Source of the DNA: Azoarcus sp.
Lineage (GTDB): Bacteria > Pseudomonadota > Gammaproteobacteria > Burkholderiales > Rhodocyclaceae
Length of the DNA: 64,000 nucleotides
Direction of reading: 5' to 3'
Assembly: GCA_020725025.1 (NCBI GenBank)
Contig: DYFV01000005.1
Location: forward strand, 54,883-118,882
The position numbers and the translations under genes were made by a program. Positions 57,192 to 64,000 of the stretch are shown here, piece by piece (the first letter of the stretch is position 1; each line of letters starts with the position of its first letter). Below the pieces are notes generated by a model. It was not told where the DNA came from and made no database searches. It saw nothing but the letters and a program-made list of their open reading frames with translations.

Positions 57192-58013
57192 TCACGCACG
57201 GATCCCGCCCGCGAGGCTGGCCAGCCAGCGCAGGAAGCGCTCCACTTCGCCCACGTCGCGGAGCCGGTAGCCCGCGTCGGTCGGGCGCGGCTCGGCGCTC
57301 ACCAGCACGCCCACCCCGTCCCCCGAGAGCTCGCGGAAGGCATCCTCGTCGGTGACGTCGTCGCCGATGAAGATCGGCACCGCCCCGGGCAGCGCCGCCG
57401 CCTCGACGAGCCGGCGCACCGCCCGGCCCTTGTGCCAGTCGATGCTCGGCAGCACCTCCACCACGCACTTGCCGCCGCGCACCCGGAGCTCCGGCCGGCC
57501 CGCGGCGGCGGCATGCACCGCGCCGATCACCGTGTCGACCTCTCCGGCCGCCACCAGGCGGTAATGGATCGAGAGCGAGTAGCGCTTGTCTTCGAGGATG
57601 ACGCCCCGGATGCCGGCGAGCGCCGTGCCGAGCTGCGCCGCTACCGCCGCGAGCGCGGCCAGATGCGCCTCGCCCGCCTCCCGGTGCACCGTCGGACTCG
57701 GCGGCATCGTCCATTCGAAGCCGTGATTGCCGGCGTACCACAGGTCGGAGAGCCCCACCCGCGCGCGCAGGTCCGCGAGCGATCGCCCGCTCACCACCCC
57801 CACCCGGTGACGTGCCGCCAGATGCGCGAGCGCCTCTCGCATGGACGGAGCGAGCTGGGCATCCTCGGGCCGCGAAACGATGGGACAGAGGGTCCCGTCG
57901 TAGTCGAGGAAGACCAGCAACGGCCGATTGCGGAAGCGGGCCTCCAGCCGAGGCTGCGCGGCGAGCGCATGCGGCGCGATGTGGTCCGCGGCGGACTGTT
58001 CAGGGCTTGGCAC
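57192..58013 (-). CDS. otsB: Trehalose-6-phosphate phosphatase
   Basis: 273 residues, HAD superfamily. The nucleophile motif LVFLDYDGTLCPIV, SGRSLADLRARVG, AGNHGFEW, KCVVEVLPSIDWHKGRAVRRLVE and GDDVTDEDAFREL are the standard OtsB blocks. It dephosphorylates trehalose-6-phosphate. The GTG at 58013 lies 11 bases after GGAGGA and overlaps the otsA end by 14 bases, so the pair is translationally coupled. Confidence 0.93.
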   Translation of the reverse strand: MPSPEQSAADHIAPHALAAQPRLEARFRNRPLLVFLDYDGTLCPIVSRPEDAQLAPSMREALAHLAARHRVGVVSGRSLADLRARVGLSDLWYAGNHGFEWTMPPSPTVHREAGEAHLAALAAVAAQLGTALAGIRGVILEDKRYSLSIHYRLVAAGEVDTVIGAVHAAAAGRPELRVRGGKCVVEVLPSIDWHKGRAVRRLVEAAALPGAVPIFIGDDVTDEDAFRELSGDGVGVLVSAEPRPTDAGYRLRDVGEVERFLRWLASLAGGIRA

Positions 58014-59508
58014 TGGGGAGATAGTCCTCCGGGTAGGGCACGGCAGCGGCCCCGCGCTCGCTGGTGACGCCGAGGAAGGCGTCGGCCCATCGGTAGACGT
58101 CCTCGCTGCGCACCGTGCGCCGCAACAGGCGCATGCGCTCGCTGCGTTCCTTCTCGGGCATGCAGAAGGCGCGGTGGATGGCCGAAGCGACACCGTCGAT
58201 ATCGTAGGGATTGACCAGCAGCGCACCGCGCTGCAGTTGCGCCGCCGCCCCGGCGAACTCCGACAGGATCAGCACACCGCCCTGGTCCACCTGCGCCGCG
58301 CAGTACTCCTTGGCCACCAGGTTCATGCCGTCCTTGAGCGAGGTCACCAGCGCGATGTCGGCCGCCAGATAGTAGGCGGAGAGGTCCACGCTGCCGAGGT
58401 TGTGGAACATGTAATGGATCGGCACCCAGCCCGACTCGGTGAACTCGCCGTTGATCTGGCCGATGAGGTGCTCGAGTTCCAGGCGCAGCTGCTGGTAGTC
58501 CGGTATCTCCTTGCGGCTCGGGACGACGTGCTGGACGAGGTTCACCTTGTGGTGCAGCTCCGGATAGCGGTGCAGCGCGGCACGGAAGGCCTGCAGCTTG
58601 TTGGGCAGGCCCTTGGTGTAGTCCAGGCGGTCGATCCCCAGGATCATCTGCCGCCCCCGGATGTCGTCCTTGAGCTCGCGGGCGCGGGCACGCACTTCGG
58701 GGGAGGCGGCCATGTCGGCGGCTGCGGCGAAATCGATCCCGATCGGGAACACGCCCGCACATACCTGGCGGGCGGAGGCCCCGTCGTGGCTCAGGGAGGG
58801 CGGCACCTGCACCCGCACCACGGAACCGGTGCCCTTCACCTGCACGTTGAAGAGCACCTTCACGCACTGCAGGAAATTGCGCCGGTCGCGCAGGGTCTGG
58901 AAGCCGATCGGATCGAACTCGAGCAGGTCGCGCAGGATCTCGAAGCGCCACGGCAGGCGAAGGAAGATCTCCAGCGGCGGAAACGGCGTGTGCAGGAAGA
59001 AGCCGGCATGCACCGGCCGGCCCATGCGGCGCAGCTCGGCGGCGAGGTCCATGAGGTGGTAGTCGTGCACCCACAGGAAGTCGCCGGGGCGCAGGACATC
59101 GGCCACCGCGGCGGCGAACTTGCGATTGACGTCCTGGTAGACCTGCCAGTACTCGGGCTGGAAGTTGCAGTTGGTGAAGAGGTCGTGGAAGAGCGGCCAG
59201 ATCACCTCGTTGGAGAAGCCGAAGTAGAAGCCCTCCATCTCCTGCTGCGTGAGCATGACCGGCCGGAAGCTGCAGCCGTAGGCCTCGCCCACGGCGGCGA
59301 GCGCCGGTAGAACCTCCTCGAGGGTGGCGTCGGTGGTGCCCGGCCAGCCTATCCATACGCCGCCCCGGCGCCGCAATACGGGTACCAGCGCACTGATGAG
59401 CCCGCCGCTGCTCGCCCGTGCATCCCAGGTTCCATCCTCCTGCGCATTGAGGACCAAGGGCAGGCGGTTGGAGACGACGATCAGACGTCCCTTCTCGTCG
59501 GCCTCCAT
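58000..59508 (-). CDS. otsA: Trehalose-6-phosphate synthase
   Basis: 502 residues of GT20. VVSNRLPLVLN, SSGGLISALVPVLRRRGGVWIGWPG, WVHDYHLMDLAAELRRMG, FFLHTPFPPLEIFLRLPWR, GIDRLDYTKGLPNKLQAF and TSLKDGMNLVAKEYCAAQ are all present. It joins UDP- or ADP-glucose to glucose-6-phosphate. The ATG at 59508 follows GGAGG by 6 bases, but that site lies in the 3' arm of a perfect 8-bp hairpin. Together with otsB and ggpPS it gives two compatible-solute routes within 7 kb. Confidence 0.94.
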   Translation of the reverse strand: MEADEKGRLIVVSNRLPLVLNAQEDGTWDARASSGGLISALVPVLRRRGGVWIGWPGTTDATLEEVLPALAAVGEAYGCSFRPVMLTQQEMEGFYFGFSNEVIWPLFHDLFTNCNFQPEYWQVYQDVNRKFAAAVADVLRPGDFLWVHDYHLMDLAAELRRMGRPVHAGFFLHTPFPPLEIFLRLPWRFEILRDLLEFDPIGFQTLRDRRNFLQCVKVLFNVQVKGTGSVVRVQVPPSLSHDGASARQVCAGVFPIGIDFAAAADMAASPEVRARARELKDDIRGRQMILGIDRLDYTKGLPNKLQAFRAALHRYPELHHKVNLVQHVVPSRKEIPDYQQLRLELEHLIGQINGEFTESGWVPIHYMFHNLGSVDLSAYYLAADIALVTSLKDGMNLVAKEYCAAQVDQGGVLILSEFAGAAAQLQRGALLVNPYDIDGVASAIHRAFCMPEKERSERMRLLRRTVRSEDVYRWADAFLGVTSERGAAAVPYPEDYLPSAKP

Positions 59509-59512
59509 CAGA

Positions 59513-59535
59513 CACCTCCGCCATGGACGGAGGTG
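59513..59535 (-). promoter_or_regulatory. Hairpin sequestering the otsA ribosome-binding site
   Basis: On the otsA strand the leader reads CACCTCCG, a seven-base loop, then CGGAGGTG: a perfect 8-bp stem whose 3' arm contains the GGAGG Shine-Dalgarno, 4 bases before the ATG. This geometry would hide the ribosome site when folded. Confidence 0.6.
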
Positions 59536-59656
59536 CGGGTTTTCAGTCGCAGCATCCAGTGTCGTGTTCCGTCGGGGTCCCCTGCCATTCAAGCACATGC
59601 ATCCGGGTCTTGCTGCCCCCGAGACACGGTATCGACCAGGGCGACGGCCCAGTTGT

Positions 59657-59965
59657 TCAATATCCGCTGCGCCCCGGGCCCGGGCCCGGTTCCTTGCCCG
59701 GCGAGGCACCCTGCGTCCCGGTGGTCCTGAAGTAGCTGCGCCATTCCGCCTGGGAGATCCGCCCGTTCGCGTCCTGGTCGATCTGGCGGAAGTCGGCGGT
59801 GACCTGGGCAGAGCGTGCCGACTCGTCCAGATCGATCGCGCCGTCCTTGTTGGTGTCGAGCTCCTCGAACATCGACATCTCGCCCCCCTCCTGCGCGATC
59901 GCCGCAAGAGGCAGGCCGGCCAGCGCCGCGATGGCTGCTGCAATGCACAGTCCGGTCGGTTTCAT
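59657..59965 (-). CDS. Small secreted EF-hand protein
   Basis: 102 residues. A signal peptide (MKPTGLCIAAAIAALAGLPLAAIAQ) precedes two EF-hand calcium loops, DTNKDGAIDLDE and DQDANGRISQAE, then a Gly/Pro-rich tail. Spacing of acidic residues in both loops fits Ca2+ binding. GGAGA precedes the ATG. A periplasmic calcium-binding or sensing role is likely. It is upstream of otsA on the same strand with 148 bases between. Confidence 0.85.
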   Translation of the reverse strand: MKPTGLCIAAAIAALAGLPLAAIAQEGGEMSMFEELDTNKDGAIDLDESARSAQVTADFRQIDQDANGRISQAEWRSYFRTTGTQGASPGKEPGPGPGRSGY

Positions 59966-60477
59966 GTGCCGTCTCCTCATCCTGTCGTGGCCTCTACGAC
60001 CACGGAACGACGACGTCTTGCAAGTGACGTGCCGTGCCGGCCACCTCCTTGCACGCCCCGGAACGCCTGCCGGTCAGGGCGAGGCGGTCGTTCGACTCCA
60101 GGGGCGGGCCGACGAGGAGAGGCGCCGCGACCGTCGCCGGCAGGCGACAGGGGCGCATGCCGGATCGGTATGGAGGAGTGTCCCGGAGGGCCGCCGATGT
60201 CGCCGCTCCGGGACACCGTCGGGACGGTGGCGGGTCTCGGCGGTCGCGCTCGCCGCCCGCGAAGCCCGGATCGCCATGCCGGCCGAGCCGCTCTCCGGGG
60301 CGCCGCGGGGCTCGTCGCGTCCGCGCGACCCCGGCCCGGGCAGAGGACGGAGAGCCTTCGCCCGCTCACGCCGGGCGGAGGATTCGGGAACGGGACCTCC
60401 TACCCCCTCGACACCCACCCACCTCGCGCGGCCGACGACCCTTCACACCGTTCTTCGCACTCTCCGGGAGATCCGCC
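59966..60477. other. 512-base gap with no recognised gene
   Basis: Between the large penicillin-binding protein and the EF-hand gene. Open frames here are low-complexity Arg/Pro/Gly translations without motifs or ribosome sites. No RNA gene or clear terminator is recognised; the right half (toward 60477) is presumably the 3' region of the PBP gene and the left the EF-hand promoter. Confidence 0.5.
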
Positions 60478-63400
60478 TCAGTCCGGGGCCGTCGCGGGTG
60501 GCGGCGCAGCCCCGGCGGCCGGCACCACCGTCGGGGCATCCCGAGGCGTGGCGACGGCCGGCACCGCAACGCCGGCAGCGACCGGTTCGGCGGCGGCATC
60601 CGCCCCGACGGCGGACGACTGCCCGGCTACGGCGGCCGCCTCCGCCGCGCCGCTCGGTTGCTCGGCGCCGGCGGCAGCCGGCGCCTCGCCCGCCGGCCGG
60701 GTCACCACCCCGACATCGGTGCGCGCCGGTGCGGGTGCATCGGTCGCATCGACGAGCGGAGGGGGCGGCGGCGGAGCGCTCGGTAGCGCCAGCAGCTCCG
60801 CGTCGGGGGCGGCCTCCAGGAAGGGCACCAGCACCGGCCCCATCTCCTTGAGGATCTGCACCGGCACGGCCGAGGTGAAGCGGTGGCGGGCCGCGTTCGC
60901 CCCGGTCACGTAGGCGGTGAGCGTGCCGAAATGGCGGGGCCCGAGGTAGAACACGAAGGTCGCGGTGCGGTTCAGGGCGATGCTGCCGCGCACCTGGCCG
61001 CGCGCCCCCGAGATCACGATGCGGTTGTCGCCGGTGCCGGTCTTGCCCCCGAGCGCGACGGCGCTCCCGTCGGAGCGTGTAAAGGCCCCGGCGATGCGGC
61101 GCGCAGTGCCGCCCTCGACCACCTCGGAGAGCGCGCCGCGCAGAGCGGCGGCCACTTCCGGCGCCATCACGCGCTCGCCTTCGGCGGCCAGGCGCACGAA
61201 CTCGGTCTCGTAGGGTGTCCCGCGGGCGAAGCGCAGGGCGTCGATGCGCAGCGACGGCAGGCGCACGCCGTCGTTCACGATGATGCCCATCAGCTCGGCG
61301 AGGGCGGCCGGGCGGTCACCGGAGCTGCCGAGCGCGGTGGCGAGCGAAGGCACGAGATGGTGGAACGGGTAGCCCAGCCGCGCCCAGCGGCGATGGATGT
61401 CGAGGAAGGCCTCGACTTCGAGCATGGTGTAGATGCGCGAGTCCTGGGCGCTCTTGGCGCGGGTGCGGAAGAGCCAGCGATAGACCGCCTGGCGCTCCCC
61501 GGCGCTCGCCGCCACCACCTCGGCGAAGCTCGCTCCCGGATGGGAGGCGAGGTAGCCCGCGAGCCATAGCTCGAGCGGGTGCACCCGCGCGATGTAGCCC
61601 TGGTCGGGCAGATCGAAGCTGCCCGGCGCATAGCGGCGGTAGAGCGTGTCGAGCCGCTTGTCGTCGAGCCCCGCATCGGGCAGCCGCTCCTCCATGAACA
61701 CGCGAAAGGCCGCCTCGTCGGCCGCGGGCTGCAGATAGCGGTAGGCGGCGGCCAGGCGATCGGCGGTCGGGCGCAGGCCGTCCATCAGCGTCTCGCGGAT
61801 CTCCTCCGGGCTGCGGCCCTGGTACTTGCGCCAGAAGCGGCGCAGGAACACCTGCCCCTCGCGGTCGGCGAAGCGTGCAAGATACTCCGTGCGCCGCTCG
61901 TCGGTCTCGTCCTCCAGGAGCCGCGCGGTGCTGCCCGGCACCTGGTACATGGTGTGGCGCACCACGTCACGCATGATGCGCACGAAGGGGAGGTTGATGG
62001 AGGCCTGCAGCGCCTCGCGCACCGTCGGCATGCCGGCGTCGTCCTCGCGGCGGAAGTTGCCGAACGTGTGCAGCCCCCCTCCGGTGAAGAAGGCCTCGCC
62101 GGGGCTCGCGGAATAGCGCCGCTCCAGCGCCGCCTCCAGCATCGCGGGCAGGTTGCGGTCCTCGTTGGCGAGAAGGTACTCGAGTGCCCAGTTGGTGAGC
62201 GGGTCCTTGCGGTCGGCCTCCACCTCGCGCAGCGCGTCGGCGGTTAGCCCCGAATAGCGGGCGTGCAGCTCGGCGACGATCTCGAGATAGGTGGCGAGGA
62301 CGCGCAGCTTGGCGGTGGAGCCGAGCTCGAGCTTGCTGCCCTCGTTGATGTCGAGCGGCTGGTCGGTGGTGTCGGTCTGCACCCGCACCCGCGTGCCGCC
62401 GGGCGCGAGCTCGAACAGGGTGAAGCTGAAGTTCACCTCGGACAGGTTTTCCGGTCGCAGCATGCGCTCGCCGAAGAGCCCCGCCTTGCGCGCCACCTCC
62501 GGGTCCGAGAGGCTGCGCAGGTAATCGCTCACCGTCTGCTGCAGGCGCTGGTCCAGGGTGGACGAAACCTCGAGGTCGAGGCGGTCGAGCTCGTACAGCG
62601 AGACGCCCAGCATGCCTGTCAGCCGCGCCCGGATGGCGGTCGCGCCCTTGTCCGCGTCCGCCGGCAGCCACGCCGGATCGGCGACCTGATCGCGGAACAC
62701 GGGTTTCGAGGCGAGGGCCGCGTCGCGCAGCCGCGGACCGATGAGCCCGGCCTCGCCCAGTACCCGGATATGGCTGTCGGTGAGCCGATGAAGCTCGTCG
62801 CGCCCGCGTCCCAGGTACCAGGACGGACGCCGGTGAGCCACCATCATCGACAGGACCTGGCGCAAGGCCTCGCCCTGGGCGGCAAGCACCTCGCCTTCGC
62901 CCTCCTCGGCGGTCAGCAGCGCATTGACGCGGTCGAAGTCCGCCCCGTACCAGACCCACAGCCCGTCGCCGAGGCCGTGCACCTCGCCGTAGACCGGCGC
63001 CGCGGAGAGCGGCACGGTGTTGAGGTAGTCGAGCACGAGCGCCTTTCGGGCGGCGAGGGTCTCGCGGCCCTGGCCGTAGGCGCGCACGCTCGCGGACACC
63101 ATCTGACGCAGCTTCTCCCGCGGCGAATGGGTCACGCCGTCGGGCGAGTGGCGGTACTTCTCGATCTGGGTGGCGAGGGTGCTGCCGCCGTGGGTGTCGA
63201 TGTCGTCGTCGATCATGCGCCCGAGCTGCGCAAGCACCGCCTGCCCGAAGCGGCCCCAGTCGACGGCCGGGTTCAACGTGGGCTGCTCCGGATCGAGCAG
63301 CCCGCGGTTCTCGATGAACATCAGGCTCTGCGCCACGAGCGGCGGCACGTCGGCGAAACTCCCGTAGCCCCGCTGCGGGTAGCGGAAGCCGTAGAGCGTC

Positions 63401-63810
63401 TCACCGCGGCGGTCGACCACTTCGAGCCCTGCGCGCGTCTTCTCGCGATAGGGCGGAAAATAGCCGCGCTCGGCGTAGTCCAGCATCTCCGGCGAGAACC
63501 GCGCCTGCCGCGTCACCACGAACCCGCGCTCGGCGAGGCGCTCGGTGAACTGCGGCAGCCCGGCATAGCCCATCCGCTCGTCGAACGGACCGTGGGGCGG
63601 AAAGCGGATGGCGTTGCTCGGCCCGGGCAGCATCTCGTAGGTGAGACCCGTGGCGTAGCGCGTCAGCTCCTGCGACTGCAGCCAGGAGGTCTGCGCCTCG
63701 AACCAGAGCGCGGCCGCGGCCAGCGCGATCCCGACCAGGAGCAGTCCGATGACGCTACGTTTGACGATGCGCAGCCAGCGCCGTGCGGGAGAAATCAGGG
63801 ACGTGTTCAC
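60478..63810 (-). CDS. Large class A-type penicillin-binding protein (transglycosylase plus transpeptidase)
   Basis: 1110 residues. A basic N-tail and one TM helix (SVIGLLLVGIALAAAALWF) are followed by a GT51-like domain with QSLMFIENRGLL (Glu about 166; the usual EDRxF varied) and GGSTLATQIEKYRH. A long insert leads to the transpeptidase with SxxK as GSTAKL (Ser about 497), a QASINLPF SxN-like motif and GGKTGTGDN (about 922). The last 100 residues are a low-complexity Ala/Pro/Val tail. It is longer than PBP1a/b/c and lacks a DUF1785-like region that I would recognise. The GTG at 63810 with GGAG five bases upstream is preferred to the ATG at 63897. Confidence 0.85.
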   Translation of the reverse strand: MNTSLISPARRWLRIVKRSVIGLLLVGIALAAAALWFEAQTSWLQSQELTRYATGLTYEMLPGPSNAIRFPPHGPFDERMGYAGLPQFTERLAERGFVVTRQARFSPEMLDYAERGYFPPYREKTRAGLEVVDRRGETLYGFRYPQRGYGSFADVPPLVAQSLMFIENRGLLDPEQPTLNPAVDWGRFGQAVLAQLGRMIDDDIDTHGGSTLATQIEKYRHSPDGVTHSPREKLRQMVSASVRAYGQGRETLAARKALVLDYLNTVPLSAAPVYGEVHGLGDGLWVWYGADFDRVNALLTAEEGEGEVLAAQGEALRQVLSMMVAHRRPSWYLGRGRDELHRLTDSHIRVLGEAGLIGPRLRDAALASKPVFRDQVADPAWLPADADKGATAIRARLTGMLGVSLYELDRLDLEVSSTLDQRLQQTVSDYLRSLSDPEVARKAGLFGERMLRPENLSEVNFSFTLFELAPGGTRVRVQTDTTDQPLDINEGSKLELGSTAKLRVLATYLEIVAELHARYSGLTADALREVEADRKDPLTNWALEYLLANEDRNLPAMLEAALERRYSASPGEAFFTGGGLHTFGNFRREDDAGMPTVREALQASINLPFVRIMRDVVRHTMYQVPGSTARLLEDETDERRTEYLARFADREGQVFLRRFWRKYQGRSPEEIRETLMDGLRPTADRLAAAYRYLQPAADEAAFRVFMEERLPDAGLDDKRLDTLYRRYAPGSFDLPDQGYIARVHPLELWLAGYLASHPGASFAEVVAASAGERQAVYRWLFRTRAKSAQDSRIYTMLEVEAFLDIHRRWARLGYPFHHLVPSLATALGSSGDRPAALAELMGIIVNDGVRLPSLRIDALRFARGTPYETEFVRLAAEGERVMAPEVAAALRGALSEVVEGGTARRIAGAFTRSDGSAVALGGKTGTGDNRIVISGARGQVRGSIALNRTATFVFYLGPRHFGTLTAYVTGANAARHRFTSAVPVQILKEMGPVLVPFLEAAPDAELLALPSAPPPPPPLVDATDAPAPARTDVGVVTRPAGEAPAAAGAEQPSGAAEAAAVAGQSSAVGADAAAEPVAAGVAVPAVATPRDAPTVVPAAGAAPPPATAPD

Positions 63811-63911
63811 TGCGGCTCCGGTACGGCAGCGAGGTGGGAAAGCGTAGCCATTATCTGCAATTTCGGTGATGCGGCAACGTTGCATGCGCCGCAACATATT
63901 TTTCGCGTGTA

Positions 63912-63940
63912 CTAGTATTTCCGATTACTGCAGCGCGCAA
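63912..63940 (-). promoter_or_regulatory. Candidate promoter of the penicillin-binding protein gene
   Basis: On the minus strand TTGCGC, a 17-base spacer, then TACTAG gives a usable sigma-70 promoter about 100 bases upstream of the GTG. The surrounding 190 bases to the window end are AT-rich compared with the rest and contain no gene. Confidence 0.4.
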
Positions 63941-64000
63941 CTTCGCAGAGTTGTGTGCGTCAAGTTGTGCAAAAGGGTTGATCAGGTATTCGGTTGATTC

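Noticed and set aside
59977..60418. Overlapping Arg/Pro-rich frames in the 60 kb gap
   Set aside because: No motif, ribosome site or plausible composition; treated as non-coding.
62263..63915. 550-residue plus-strand open frame
   Set aside because: Shadow of the penicillin-binding protein, whose active-site motifs are on the minus strand.

Overview
This is a high-GC, gene-dense stretch of a bacterial chromosome, most likely from a betaproteobacterium of the Rhodocyclales type (Azoarcus/Thauera relatives). That placement is an inference. It rests on gene order that I recognise from that group: NDUFA9-like protein, GST, cca; then a MidA-like methyltransferase, pteridine reductase, ccoG/nsrR and ttcA. 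It also rests on the fused DUF3683 flavo/iron-sulfur protein. I see no rRNA, tRNA, CRISPR array, integrase or insertion sequence. The left edge cuts one gene.

Layout. 1-11.7 kb is housekeeping: GSTs, the CCA-adding enzyme, a hydrolase, a small acidic protein with its own terminator, MidA-like methyltransferase, pteridine reductase, CcoG facing NsrR, TtcA, a cyclase-like/FHA protein, a YqaA-like membrane protein and RidA. 11.9-15.8 kb is one 1295-residue FAD plus Fe-S oxidoreductase. 15.9-26.7 kb is the most unusual part. It is a tightly packed six-gene run: a TPP-dependent enzyme, two citrate-synthase-fold proteins that appear to lack catalytic residues, a TonB-dependent receptor, an orphan PF04392 binding protein, and a 1349-residue hybrid kinase carrying a whole phosphorelay plus GGDEF and EAL domains. 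26.7-31.8 kb has a sirtuin/molybdopterin-oxidoreductase pair, pyrE with a coiled-coil partner, and exonuclease III. 31.8-34.4 kb has a SARP-type regulator facing an internally deleted methyltransferase. 34.5-36.6 kb has yqjD/E/K-like genes, hpt and a DUF1840 gene.

36.6-44.1 kb is a minus-strand aromatic-catabolism cluster: FAD monooxygenase, DUF2783, VOC protein, FAA hydrolase, TRAP binding protein, maleylacetoacetate-isomerase-like GST and a variant MBL hydrolase. An IclR regulator faces it. 44.3-47.9 kb is a GntR regulator followed by a complete polar amino-acid ABC importer. 47.9-51.0 kb has a diheme cytochrome c4-like protein, an amidase, murB and a PACE efflux protein. 51.2-59.5 kb is an osmolyte region: an MFS transporter, a fused glucosylglycerol-phosphate phosphatase/synthase, a GAF-GGDEF-EAL protein, and otsA/otsB. 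The otsA Shine-Dalgarno lies inside a perfect hairpin. An EF-hand protein and a very large class A penicillin-binding protein close the window.

Small palindromes of one family (core GTAGCCCGGAT) sit at three intergenic loci. Many other long reading frames exist in this GC-rich DNA but mirror the real genes and were left out.
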